A stretch of 32,481 nucleotides of DNA from Acidimicrobiaceae bacterium (GCA_025464005.1 JAODBO010000102.1:1-32481), one strand, 5' to 3'. Positions 17,393-25,589 are shown, counted from the stretch's first letter. Program-made: numbers and translations. Notes: generated by a model not told the origin, from the sequence alone.

Positions 17393-18730
17393 CTACAGCC
17401 CGATTCGCTCCGTCAGATAGCTGAGGAGCCCACTCACCGGCACCCGTTCCTGGGCGGTCGTGTCCCGCTCCCGCACCGTGACGGCGCGGTCGACCAGGCT
17501 GTCGAAGTCCACCGTCACGCAGAAGGGCGTCCCGATCTCGTCCTGGCGCCGGTAGCGGCGACCGATCGACTGCGTCGAGTCGTGCTCGCACATGAAGCGT
17601 CGCCGGCAGAGGGTGAGCACCTCGGCCGTCAAGGGTGTGAGCTCCTCCTTCTTCGAGAGCGGGAGCACTGCCACCTGGTAGGGAGCGAGGCGCGGGTCAA
17701 GCCGCAGGACCGTCCGGCGCTCCCCCCCGACTTCGTCCTCGCTGTAGGCCGCGATCAAGAAGGCCATCATGGTGCGGGTCGCTCCCGCGGCGGGCTCGAT
17801 GACGTGGGGTACGTAGCGCTCGCCGGTCGCCTGGTCGAAGTACTCGAGGCGGACGCCCGAGTGCTCGGAGTGCGCCTTGAGGTCGAAGTCGGTCCGGTTG
17901 GCGACGCCCTCGAGCTCGCCCCATCCCCACGGGAAGGCAAACTCCACGTCGGCAGTCGCCGCGGAATAGTGCGACAGCTCCTCGGCGTCGTGCTGGCGCA
18001 GGCGGAGCAGGTCGTCGGCGATCCCGTACTTCTTGTACCAGGCCATTCGTTCGCCGCACCAGTACTCGAACCACTTGGGGCTGTCCGCCGGCGGCACGAA
18101 GTACTCCATCTCCATCTGCTCGAACTCGCGCGTGCGAAAGACGAAGTTGCCCGGCGTGATCTCGTTGCGAAAGCTCCTCCCGAGCTGCGCGATGCCGAAC
18201 GGCGGTTTGCGACGCATCGTCGTCTGGACGTTCGCGAAGTTCACGAACATCCCCTGGGCGGTCTCGGGCCGGAGATACGCGACGGCGGCCTCGCTCTCGA
18301 CGGGCCCGACGAAGGTCTTGAACATCAAGTTGAACGGGCGGGCCTCGGTCAGGTCGGTCGAGCCGCAGTGCGGGCAGACGAGGCGCCCGTCGTCGCCGGC
18401 TGTCAGATGGTCGGCTCTCGAGCGCTCGTTGCAGTTGCGGCAGTCGACGAGCGGGTCGGTAAAGGTCGCCAGGTGGCCGGATGCCTCCCATACCTTGGGG
18501 TTCGTGAGGATGGCGGCGTCCAACGGCACGACGTCGTCGCGCTCCTGGATCATCGCGCGCCACCAGGCGTCCTTGACGTTGCGCAGCATCAGGGCGCCGA
18601 GCGGCCCGTAGTCGTAGGTCGAGCGGATCCCGCCGTAGATCTCGGCGGAGGGGAAGACGAAGCCGCGTCGTTTGCACAGGTTGACGACGGCATCGAACAG
18701 CGCCGTCCCGGAGAGGGGCTCGTCGGGCAT
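17393..18730 (-). CDS. glyS: Glycyl-tRNA synthetase, dimeric type
   Basis: A 445-residue class II synthetase that charges tRNA-Gly. Early residues FPSAEIYGG and YDYGPLG are typical of the single-chain dimeric form. A zinc-binding insert has Cys97, Cys100, Cys119 and Cys122. Motif 2 is FRNEITPGNF with RTREFEQMEMEYF, and the C-terminal anticodon-binding domain begins near APYQVAVLPL. It lies 65 bp downstream of recO and just before dnaG in the same direction. Confidence 0.97.
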   Translation of the reverse strand: MPDEPLSGTALFDAVVNLCKRRGFVFPSAEIYGGIRSTYDYGPLGALMLRNVKDAWWRAMIQERDDVVPLDAAILTNPKVWEASGHLATFTDPLVDCRNCNERSRADHLTAGDDGRLVCPHCGSTDLTEARPFNLMFKTFVGPVESEAAVAYLRPETAQGMFVNFANVQTTMRRKPPFGIAQLGRSFRNEITPGNFVFRTREFEQMEMEYFVPPADSPKWFEYWCGERMAWYKKYGIADDLLRLRQHDAEELSHYSAATADVEFAFPWGWGELEGVANRTDFDLKAHSEHSGVRLEYFDQATGERYVPHVIEPAAGATRTMMAFLIAAYSEDEVGGERRTVLRLDPRLAPYQVAVLPLSKKEELTPLTAEVLTLCRRRFMCEHDSTQSIGRRYRRQDEIGTPFCVTVDFDSLVDRAVTVRERDTTAQERVPVSGLLSYLTERIGL

Positions 18731-18795
18731 GGGCGAAGGATAGTCGGGCCGCGATGCAATTCTTCCCTGGCTGAGCGCTGGCCGCGCCGCCCGCG

Positions 18796-19536
18796 TCAGC
18801 CGCTTGGCGACGCGCTCGGGGCAGCGTCGAGCAGGTGTCGCGTCGTGCGAAGCCGGCGGTCGAGGTGTCGCTCCACGGCACTAACCGCCAGATGCTCGAC
18901 GTCGTCGTCGACCCCATGGGGCCCTTCGCTCAGCACACCCCCGAGGTCGCCGCCGACGATCCGGCGCACCAGCTCGACCGTCTCGGGGGACACGGCCTGA
19001 CCGCGCCGGCACGAGCGGCAGAGGAAGCCGCCTTCGCTCCCGTCGAAGGCTACGAGGGGGTCCGGGCCGCCGCATCGTGCACAGCACTCCACGATCGGCG
19101 CCACGCCTTCGATCGTGAGCAGCCTCCAGCAAAAGCCGGCCAGCACGAGCGGCGAACTGCTCGTCGCGAGCGTCTTCAAGGCGCCCACGAGCATCATGAA
19201 CAGCTCGGGCATCGGGTGCCGCTCGACGGCGACCTGGTCCACGATCTCGAGCATCGTCATCGCGGGGACCATGCGGTCGAGTTCCTCGCGCAGCGGGCGG
19301 AACGAGCTCAGGACCTCCACCTGGGTGACGACGTCGAGCTCGCGGCCGTTCCAGCAGAGCATCGTCACGTGGCTGAGGGGTTCGAGACGCGCGCCGATCC
19401 TGCTCTTGGTCTTGCGGACGCCCTTTGCGACCGCGCGCACCTTGCCGTGCTCGGGCGTCGCGAGGGTGATGATGCGGTCGGCCTCGCCGAGGCGCATCGT
19501 TCGCAGCACCACCCCCTCGTCCCGATACAGCGCCAC
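18796..19536 (-). CDS. recO: DNA repair protein RecO
   Basis: A 246-residue recombination mediator that helps load RecA in the RecFOR pathway and anneals single strands. The N-terminal OB fold starts LYRDEGVVLRTMRLGEADRI, the usual RecO opening. A four-cysteine zinc module follows (Cys152, Cys155, Cys173, Cys176). The GTG at 19536 is chosen because AAGGAG lies 6 bp upstream (19543-19548) and the conserved opening begins directly after it. The start overlaps the vicinity of the stop of the small membrane protein gene (19538), which indicates coupling. Confidence 0.94.
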   Translation of the reverse strand: MALYRDEGVVLRTMRLGEADRIITLATPEHGKVRAVAKGVRKTKSRIGARLEPLSHVTMLCWNGRELDVVTQVEVLSSFRPLREELDRMVPAMTMLEIVDQVAVERHPMPELFMMLVGALKTLATSSSPLVLAGFCWRLLTIEGVAPIVECCARCGGPDPLVAFDGSEGGFLCRSCRRGQAVSPETVELVRRIVGGDLGGVLSEGPHGVDDDVEHLAVSAVERHLDRRLRTTRHLLDAAPSASPSG

Positions 19537-19537
19537 T

Positions 19538-19795
19538 TCAGGCTCCTTTGATCCGTCCCCCGATGGCGATCGTCGCGACGCCGACGACGAGCAGCACCAC
19601 GAGGTAGAGCGCGGGTCTGAAGCCGATCGCGGCGAGGAACACCATCGAGGCGAACGCGAGCGCACCGAGGGCTAATCCCGCGATCCGGCCCGTGTGATCC
19701 CACAGCCACGTGCTTCGGCTCTCGGACATGGTCGCCTCGGACTCGCCGCCGCTCGGCGGAGGTGGCTGACCTGGGAGATCGTCGCCGGCACTCAT
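19538..19795 (-). CDS. Small membrane protein of unknown function
   Basis: An 85-residue protein with a polar, proline-rich N-terminus and two hydrophobic helices (near residues 37-57 and 60-79) ending in GGRIKGA. No family is recognised. It overlaps uppS by 4 bp (ATGA) and is followed immediately by recO, so it is coexpressed with them. A second ATG at residue 23 (19729) could be the true start. The gene is supported by its tight fit between two conserved genes. Confidence 0.75.
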   Translation of the reverse strand: MSAGDDLPGQPPPPSGGESEATMSESRSTWLWDHTGRIAGLALGALAFASMVFLAAIGFRPALYLVVLLVVGVATIAIGGRIKGA

Positions 19796-20511
19796 GCGTC
19801 CACCCCTCCATAGCGCCGCTCGCGCCGCTGGAACTCGCGCACGGCCTCGAACAGGTTCTCACGACGGAAGTCGGGCCACAGCACGTCGGTGAAGACGAGC
19901 TCGGAGTAGGCGAGCTCCCACAGCAAGAAGTTGGAGATCCGGTACTCGGACGAGGTCCGCACCACGAGGTCCGGGTCGGGCATGTCGGGGTAGTACAGGC
20001 GGGAACGGATCGCCCGCTCGTCGACCTTCGACGCGGGCACGCCGTCGGCCACGAGCTGGCGGACCGCGTCGACGATCTCGGCCCTGCCGCCGTAGTTGAA
20101 GCAGATCGTGAGCGTCATCTTCCGGTTCGCGGAGGTGAGGTCGACGGCCTCGTCCATATGGCGAAGCAGGCGCCTCGGCACGCGCCAGTCCCGGCGACCG
20201 GCGAAGCGCACGCGCACGCCCCTGGCGTTGAGCTCGTCGCGATGGCGCGTGAGGATCCCCTCGTTGAAATGCATGAGGTAGCGGACCTCGTCGGCCGGGC
20301 GACGCCAGTTCTCCGTCGAGAACGCGTACATCGACAGCCAGCTGATCCCAGCGTCGAGCGCGCCGAAGATCGTGTCGAGCATCGCTTCTTCGCCTGCTGC
20401 ATGACCTTCGGTCCGCGGGAGCCCCCGCGCTCGCGCCCAGCGGCCGTTGCCGTCCATGACGCAGCCGACATGGGCCGGTACGCGCTTCGGATCGATCCCG
20501 TCGACGGCCAC
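19792..20511 (-). CDS. uppS: Isoprenyl diphosphate synthase (undecaprenyl diphosphate synthase family)
   Basis: A 239-residue cis-prenyltransferase that makes the polyprenyl carrier for cell-wall precursors from isopentenyl diphosphate. The catalytic motif is VMDGNGRWA with Asp20. STENWRRP, the FNYGGRAEI segment and RTSSEYRISNFLLWELAYSELVFTD are hallmark blocks. Product chain length cannot be told from the sequence; actinobacteria often have both decaprenyl and shorter-chain versions. It lies 9 bp downstream of the siroheme gene in the same direction. Confidence 0.96.
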   Translation of the reverse strand: MAVDGIDPKRVPAHVGCVMDGNGRWARARGLPRTEGHAAGEEAMLDTIFGALDAGISWLSMYAFSTENWRRPADEVRYLMHFNEGILTRHRDELNARGVRVRFAGRRDWRVPRRLLRHMDEAVDLTSANRKMTLTICFNYGGRAEIVDAVRQLVADGVPASKVDERAIRSRLYYPDMPDPDLVVRTSSEYRISNFLLWELAYSELVFTDVLWPDFRRENLFEAVREFQRRERRYGGVDA

Positions 20512-20520
20512 GCTGGCAAG

Positions 20521-21225
20521 TTAGTCCTCCGGAGCTACGTGCTCGGGGAGGGTTACGCACCCGGGCTCTCGCCGCTCGGGCGCCTCCTCCACACGAGAGA
20601 GCTGCTCGGCAGTCCAACGCTCGACCTCCGCCCGCGCCTCGGCGAGCCGGCCGTCGGCCACGAGAGCTGGGAGGGAACCATCCAGCAGGCTGCGCCACGC
20701 CAGTCCCTCGCTCGATCGGCCCGCGGCGCGTACCTCGTGCCGGGCCTCGCCCAGGAGTGTGGCCAGCGTCGCGACCTCCGGACCGACGACGGACGCGACG
20801 CGGTCGCGCAACCAGCCGGCGAGTGCCGGGCTCGTGCCGTCGGTCGACACCGCCACGCTCACGGCGCCCCGGCGGAGCACGGCAGGCAGGATGAAGGAGC
20901 AGCCGGGGATGTCGTCGGCGGAGTTGACGAGCACTCCCGCGCCGTCACCGTCGGCGTACGCGGCGCGATCGACGTCGGGACGTCCCGTCGCGGTGACCAC
21001 CAGCCAGTAGCGGGCGGCCTCGCCCGGCTCGTAGCTCCGCAGCTCCACCCGCACGGGAAGTGATCGGATCCCCTCCTCGACCTCGGGCGCGACCACGGTC
21101 ACGTCCGCGCCCGCCGCGAGGAGCCCTTCGACCTTGCGAAGCGCTACGCGACCGCCGCCCACCACGAGGCACGGACGTCCGGCGAGGACGAGAGCGACGG
21201 GGTACGAGGGGGAGGCTAGGGGCAT
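20521..21225 (-). CDS. Precorrin-2 dehydrogenase/sirohydrochlorin ferrochelatase (siroheme synthase N-terminal type)
   Basis: A 234-residue protein of the Met8p/CysG-N type, which oxidises precorrin-2 with NAD and inserts iron to give siroheme, the cofactor of sulfite and nitrite reductase. The nucleotide-binding loop is VVGGGRVALRK (residues 21-31). The segment VNSADDIPGCSFILPA carries the catalytic aspartate region, and STDGTSPALAGWLRD follows as in the family. The methyltransferase part of full CysG is absent. The ATG at 21225 is preferred to GTG 21234 because a -10 box ends 10 bp before it. It lies divergent to cysH and the siroheme reductase that would use its product. Confidence 0.9.
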   Translation of the reverse strand: MPLASPSYPVALVLAGRPCLVVGGGRVALRKVEGLLAAGADVTVVAPEVEEGIRSLPVRVELRSYEPGEAARYWLVVTATGRPDVDRAAYADGDGAGVLVNSADDIPGCSFILPAVLRRGAVSVAVSTDGTSPALAGWLRDRVASVVGPEVATLATLLGEARHEVRAAGRSSEGLAWRSLLDGSLPALVADGRLAEARAEVERWTAEQLSRVEEAPERREPGCVTLPEHVAPED

Positions 21226-21234
21226 GACCAGCAC

Positions 21235-21240
21235 ATTCTA
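21235..21240 (-). promoter_or_regulatory. -10 box for the siroheme-uppS-recO operon; leaderless start likely
   Basis: TAGAAT on the minus strand (5 of 6 to the consensus) is followed after 9 bp by the ATG at 21225, so transcription would begin at or within a base or two of the start codon. No good -35 box is seen. Confidence 0.4.
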
Positions 21241-21275
21241 CGAACGATTCGGGGGAGCGAAACACGACCGGCGAC

Positions 21276-21304
21276 GTCGGGTTAAAATCCCGACTGCGGC
21301 AGTC
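21276..21304. promoter_or_regulatory. Two overlapping dyads in the divergent sulfur promoter region
   Basis: GTCGGG-N7-CCCGAC (21276-21294) and GACTGC-G-GCAGTC (21292-21304) share three bases. They sit between the divergent siroheme and cysH genes, just before a -10-like TATGCT at 21308-21313. They are likely operator sites for a regulator of sulfur assimilation that controls both directions; the regulator is not in this window. A riboswitch is unlikely because the dyads lie upstream of the predicted transcript start. Confidence 0.55.
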
Positions 21305-21339
21305 AGGTATGCTGTGCCGCAAGTCGAGGAGGAGCTATC

Positions 21340-22059
21340 GTGAGCACGATCGTGGAGAGTGCGTCCGACCTCGAGTCGCAGCGCGCAGAAGCCGAGGGGC
21401 CTGCTCCCGAGCTCGCTGCGGAACTCGAGGACGTCAACCGCCGCCTCGAGGGTGCCGCTCCGGCCGCAGTCCTCGACTGGGCCGTCGAGCGGTTCGGGGA
21501 CGACGTCGTCCTCGCCTCGTCGTTCCAGGACTGCGTGCTCGTCGACCTCGTGGTCCAGGCCGCCCCCCGGATCCGGGTGGTTTTCCTCGACACGGGCTTC
21601 CACTTCCCCGAGACGCTTGCCTACCTCAGGCGTATCGAGCGCCGTTACGGCCTCAACCTCGACGTGCGCGAGCCGGCTGTGCCGCTCGACGTCCTGCCGT
21701 GCGGCTCGGCCGGCTGCTGCCAGGTTCGCAAGGTCGAGCCCTTGAACGCGGCGCTCGCCGGCGCCCAAGCGTGGATCACGGGCCTGAAGCGCGTCGACAC
21801 GCCTGAGCGTTCGGACGCGCCGGTCGTCGCGTGGGACCCGTCCAAGGGGCTCGTGAAGATCAACCCGATCGTCGCGTGGACCGAGGACGACGTCGAGCGG
21901 TACGTCGAGGAGCGGGAGCTGCCCCGCCACCCGCTCAACTACGTCGGCTACGCCTCGATCGGCTGCGCGCCGACGACTCGCCCGGTCGCCGAGGGCGAGG
22001 ACCCGCGCGCGGGCCGCTGGCCCGACAGCGACAAGACCGAGTGCGGGCTGCACCTCTAG
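21340..22059 (+). CDS. cysH: Adenylylsulfate (APS/PAPS) reductase
   Basis: A 239-residue enzyme that reduces APS or PAPS to sulfite, with thioredoxin as the usual donor. It has the nucleotide-binding SSFQDCVLVDL, the GFHFPETL block, GCCQVRKVEPL with the cysteine pair of the 4Fe-4S type, WITGLKR, and the C-terminal TECGLHL with the catalytic cysteine. The cluster form normally also has a CxxC in the sequence GCxPCT; here it reads GCAPTTRP, so the fourth ligand cysteine is threonine. GTG at 21340 follows GAGGAGGAG. It heads an operon with the sulfite/nitrite reductase. The substrate form (APS or PAPS) is uncertain because of the altered cluster motif. Confidence 0.93.
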   Translation: MSTIVESASDLESQRAEAEGPAPELAAELEDVNRRLEGAAPAAVLDWAVERFGDDVVLASSFQDCVLVDLVVQAAPRIRVVFLDTGFHFPETLAYLRRIERRYGLNLDVREPAVPLDVLPCGSAGCCQVRKVEPLNAALAGAQAWITGLKRVDTPERSDAPVVAWDPSKGLVKINPIVAWTEDDVERYVEERELPRHPLNYVGYASIGCAPTTRPVAEGEDPRAGRWPDSDKTECGLHL

Positions 22060-22099
22060 CCCGCCTGCCTAGACCTCTTCCGCCGCGCTCGCTGAGACC

Positions 22100-23806
22100 A
22101 TGGAATTCCTCCGTCCCCTGAGCGAGGGCGCCGATCTCAACCAGAACGAGCGCTGGAAGCTCGAGCGGCACCCGCTCGATGTCGCCCAGACCATCCGCGA
22201 TCGCTATGCCGAAGTGGGCGCAGCGGCGATCTCGAAGGTCCCGGGAGAGGTCGAGCGCCTGAAGTGGGTCGGCCTCTATCCCCAGCGTCAAGGTGGGGAC
22301 GCCTTCATGATGCGCGTCAAGGTCCCCGGGGGGCGGCTGAGCGCAGCGCAGGCCCGCGTCCTCGGCGAAGTCGTGGACGAGTTCGCCCGCGGCCCCGAGC
22401 CGCACCCGGTGTGGGGCGACCGTTACTGCGACATCACGACGCGCCAGACCCTCCAGCTCCACTGGCTGCGCATCGGGGACATCCCCGAGATCTGGGACCG
22501 CATGGAGCGAGTCGGCCTCACGACGATCCAGGCCTGCGGGGACTCGGCACGCAACGTCTCGTGCTGCCCCGTCGCCGGAGTCGACGCCGACGAGGCGTTC
22601 GACGCGTCGCCCGTCGCCGAGGCGATATCGCAGTACTTCACGGGGAACCGCGAGTACGCCAACCTGCCTCGCAAGTTCAAGATCAGCGTCACCGGGTGTG
22701 TCGACGACTGCGCGCAGGCCGAGATCAACGACATCGGGCTGTGGCCGGCGCGCTTGGGCGACGGCACGCTCGGCTTCAACCTCCTCGCCGGCGGGGGCCT
22801 GTCTGACGGCCCGCGTATGGCGAGCGACGTCGACGTCTTCGTGGCGCGCGAGGACGCCGTCGAGTGCACCCGGGCCATCGCCCAGCTCTTCGGCGAGCTC
22901 GGCAATCGCGAGAACCGCGGCGTGAGCCGCCTCCGCTATCTCGTACAGGAGCTCGGTCCGGAGGGCTTTCGCGACGAGCTCCAGGCGCGAGCCGCCTTCC
23001 CTCTGCGCCCAGCGGGAACGGCGCTCACTCGCCGTTACCGAGGCGATCACGTCGGGGTGCACCGCCAGCACGGTGTCGCCCAGGACGGTGGCGCGCTGCA
23101 CTACGTGGGCTGCTCGGTGACGGTCGGGCGCCTTGCCGGAACGGACCTCGTCGAGATCGCCCGCCTCGCCGAGACCTACGGGGACGGGACCGTCCGCTTC
23201 GCCACCGACCAGAATTTCGTGCTCACCGGCATCAGCGATTCCGCGCTCGACGAGGTGCTCGCCGCCGAGGTCCTGCAGCGCCATTCGCCCTTCCCGGGCC
23301 CCTTCTCGCGCGGCGTCGTCGCGTGCACGGGCACCGAGTTCTGCCGGTTCGCGATCGTCGAGACGAAGCTGCGCGCCGCCGGGTGGGCCCGCGAGATGGA
23401 TCGCCGCTTCGCCGAGTCCTTCGGTGGCCCGGCGGGGCGCGAGCGCGCCGGCGACGTGGTGATGCGTATGCACTTCTCGGGCTGCTCGGCGTCGTGCGCC
23501 CAGCCGCAGATCGCCGACGTCGCCTTCCGCGGCGACACCGCGCACGTCGGGGAGGAGATCGTCGAGGCCGTCGACATCGGCCTCGGTGGCAGCCTCGGGC
23601 TCGACGCCGCCTTTGCCGACTGGATCGCGGGCGCGATGCCGGTGGACGACGTCCCGACCGCCCTCGCCAACGTCACGACGCGCTACCTCGCCGAGCGGCG
23701 CACGGGCGAGCCCTTCCACGCGTTCGTGCGTCGCACGGATGCTTCATCGCTGCAGGCGACGCTGCTCAAGGGGACGCCATCGGCGCACTCGGGGGAGCCG
23801 GCATGA
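22100..23806 (+). CDS. Siroheme sulfite/nitrite reductase
   Basis: A 568-residue cytoplasmic reductase of the ferredoxin-dependent type that carries siroheme joined to a 4Fe-4S cluster and reduces sulfite to sulfide or nitrite to ammonia by six electrons. It is built of two similar halves. The N-half has TTRQTLQLHWL and CGDSARNVSCCPVAG. The C-half holds the cluster ligands Cys409-x5-Cys415 (ACTGTEFC) and Cys462-x3-Cys466 (SGCSASC). The cysH gene 40 bp upstream and the divergent siroheme gene favour sulfite as substrate; motifs alone do not separate it from nitrite reductase. The downstream FrhB-like gene overlaps it by 4 bp and could supply its electrons. No strong ribosome binding site precedes the ATG. 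Confidence 0.93.
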   Translation: MEFLRPLSEGADLNQNERWKLERHPLDVAQTIRDRYAEVGAAAISKVPGEVERLKWVGLYPQRQGGDAFMMRVKVPGGRLSAAQARVLGEVVDEFARGPEPHPVWGDRYCDITTRQTLQLHWLRIGDIPEIWDRMERVGLTTIQACGDSARNVSCCPVAGVDADEAFDASPVAEAISQYFTGNREYANLPRKFKISVTGCVDDCAQAEINDIGLWPARLGDGTLGFNLLAGGGLSDGPRMASDVDVFVAREDAVECTRAIAQLFGELGNRENRGVSRLRYLVQELGPEGFRDELQARAAFPLRPAGTALTRRYRGDHVGVHRQHGVAQDGGALHYVGCSVTVGRLAGTDLVEIARLAETYGDGTVRFATDQNFVLTGISDSALDEVLAAEVLQRHSPFPGPFSRGVVACTGTEFCRFAIVETKLRAAGWAREMDRRFAESFGGPAGRERAGDVVMRMHFSGCSASCAQPQIADVAFRGDTAHVGEEIVEAVDIGLGGSLGLDAAFADWIAGAMPVDDVPTALANVTTRYLAERRTGEPFHAFVRRTDASSLQATLLKGTPSAHSGEPA

Positions 23807-25218
23807 CCGACCTCGCGCGCCGCTGCGACGATCCGGCGGTGCTCCCCGTCAACAGCGGGAAACCGCTGCCGCCTTTTCGCCTGCGCGCCTCGATGAACGG
23901 GATCACCGAGGCGCCCGGCAAGGTGTGGTTCTTCGAGCTCGCCGCGGCGGTGATCGACGCGGATCGTTGCGTGCGTTGCGGGGTATGCGTCGCCGCCTGC
24001 CCGACCGACTCGATCGGCATCGGCATCGACGACCTGCCGATGCTCGTCAAGATGTGCACCGGCTGCTCGTTGTGCTGGGACTTCTGTCCTCGCGGTGGCC
24101 TGCGCTACGAGACGACCTGGCTCCCGGAGGCTGACGAGGCGAGCGACGAGGAGAGTCGCCGGGGACCCGTTCGAATACGTCCGGCTCCGGCGGCTTCGAG
24201 CTCGCCGAGCGCGGAGGATGTTGCTTCGCCCGGCGACGATGTCGCAGCCGAGACCACTGCGGGCGGCACCGGCTCGTGGAGCATCGTCGGAGCCGATCCG
24301 GCGCCCGGTCTCGGTGCAGTCGTCTCGCGCCACGCGGCGAAGGTTCGCTCGGGGAACCCCTATCGCGCGCCCGGAGCTCAGGACGGAGGCGTGGTCTCGA
24401 CGATCTTGCTGGCGGCGCTCGACGCGGGTGAGATCGACGGAGCGCTCGTCGCCCGCGTGGACCCGAAGACCCCGTGGCGCGGCGTGCCGTATGTCGCCAC
24501 GACGCGCCAGGAGATCCTCAAGTCCGCGGGGAGCTTCTACAACCAGACGATGGCACTCGCCGCGCTCGACCTCGAGCGGGTCGGGCTCGGCGCCGACGCC
24601 CGTATCGCCGTGGTCGGCACGCCGTGTGAGATCCAGGGCGTGCGGGCCCTGCAGCAGCGGGCGTGGTACCGGGGAAGCTCGCGCGTCGACGCGATCGTGC
24701 TTACGATCGCCCTGCTCTGCACGAAGAGCTTCGACTACCGCAAGCTCATGCTCGACGCCCTGCGCGACGAGCGCGGCCTCGACCTCGCCCAGGTCGGCAA
24801 AGTCGACGTCATCCACGGTCGGATGATCGTCGAGAACCTCCAGCATCAAACGATCGTCGACGAGCCGGTGAAGGCGTTCCACGGCGCGGCGCTGAAGGGC
24901 TGCGACGAGTGCGCCGACTTCCTCGGGCGATCGGCCGATTTGTCGGTGGGCAGCGTGGGCAGCGCCGAGGGCTGGTCGAGCATCCTCGTACGCACGAATG
25001 CTGGCGCCGCTGCGTTCGAGCGGGCAATCCCTTCGCTCGAGCTGGCAGAGATCGAGCGGCCGGAGGCTCTCGAGAAGCTCGACCGTCTCGACAAGCGCGT
25101 CGCGAGCGAGAGCCTTCGCCGGCCGCTCGATCCCGACGGCCCAATGTTCATCGACTTCGCCGAGCACCTGGCCTCCTACGAAGGCAGCGATCGGTCGCCG
25201 ATCTGGCGCGGATGGTGA
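23803..25218 (+). CDS. FpoF/FrhB-like iron-sulfur flavoprotein, probable F420H2-oxidising subunit
   Basis: A 471-residue protein. Two 4Fe-4S motifs come first: Cys56/59/62/66 and Cys85/88/91/95. A low-complexity linker (~105-160) is followed by the FrhB domains from about residue 170: VVSTILLAALDAG, AVVGTPCEIQGVRALQQ, and the cysteine pair GCDECADF before DLSVGSVGSAEGWSS. FrhB-family proteins bind FAD and usually take electrons from reduced coenzyme F420. This order of ferredoxin then FrhB is that of FpoF and of the N-terminal half of methanogen Fsr. The ATG overlaps the stop of the siroheme reductase (ATGA). It is inferred to pass electrons from F420H2 to that reductase. A ferredoxin-linked role or another FrhB substrate is the alternative. 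Confidence 0.88.
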   Translation: MTDLARRCDDPAVLPVNSGKPLPPFRLRASMNGITEAPGKVWFFELAAAVIDADRCVRCGVCVAACPTDSIGIGIDDLPMLVKMCTGCSLCWDFCPRGGLRYETTWLPEADEASDEESRRGPVRIRPAPAASSSPSAEDVASPGDDVAAETTAGGTGSWSIVGADPAPGLGAVVSRHAAKVRSGNPYRAPGAQDGGVVSTILLAALDAGEIDGALVARVDPKTPWRGVPYVATTRQEILKSAGSFYNQTMALAALDLERVGLGADARIAVVGTPCEIQGVRALQQRAWYRGSSRVDAIVLTIALLCTKSFDYRKLMLDALRDERGLDLAQVGKVDVIHGRMIVENLQHQTIVDEPVKAFHGAALKGCDECADFLGRSADLSVGSVGSAEGWSSILVRTNAGAAAFERAIPSLELAEIERPEALEKLDRLDKRVASESLRRPLDPDGPMFIDFAEHLASYEGSDRSPIWRGW

Positions 25219-25589
25219 ACCACGGCGCCGACGGCGCCGTGCACGAGCTCCGGGGCCTGCTGTGCGCGTCCGCGCCGCCCGAGCCGGAGTCGCTGAGAGC
25301 GGAGCTTCGCGCGCTCGCCGGCGACGACCCGAGCGCCGCGTCCCCCGCCATCGTCGGTGCGCTCTGCTCCGAGCTCTGGCCGGCGTGGCGAGTCCCACTC
25401 GTGCCGTTCGCCGTGTCGTCGGACGACCTCGGGCACGTCCTCGCCGCGGACGGTCGTGAGGCGTGGCTGTGGGTGATGGGGGAGAGAAACTGGGCCCATA
25501 CCGTCGAGGGCCTTGCCGGGCGCGTGGCGAGAAGGCTCGGAAGCGGCCCCGCCGACGAGGCACACGAGGACGCTCCGGAGATTCGTTAA
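25212..25589 (+). CDS. Small protein of unknown function, coupled to the FrhB-like gene
   Basis: A 125-residue acidic-to-neutral soluble protein with tryptophans in SELWPAWRVPLVPF and EAWLWVMGERNWAHTVEGLAGRVARRL. No family is recognised, and no cysteine cluster or membrane segment is seen. Its ATG overlaps the end of the FrhB-like gene by 7 bp (a GTG at 25215 is the alternative), so translation is coupled. Codon use is that of a real gene. It may serve the redox pair upstream, or be unrelated to it. Confidence 0.65.
   Translation: MVNHGADGAVHELRGLLCASAPPEPESLRAELRALAGDDPSAASPAIVGALCSELWPAWRVPLVPFAVSSDDLGHVLAADGREAWLWVMGERNWAHTVEGLAGRVARRLGSGPADEAHEDAPEIR

Noticed and set aside
21241..21339. 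SAM-type riboswitch before cysH
   Set aside because: The stems lie upstream of the -10-like box, so they would not be in the transcript, and no riboswitch consensus was recognised.
21935..23719. Long minus-strand open frame opposite the siroheme reductase
   Set aside because: Shadow frame of a gene with complete cluster motifs; no protein features of its own.
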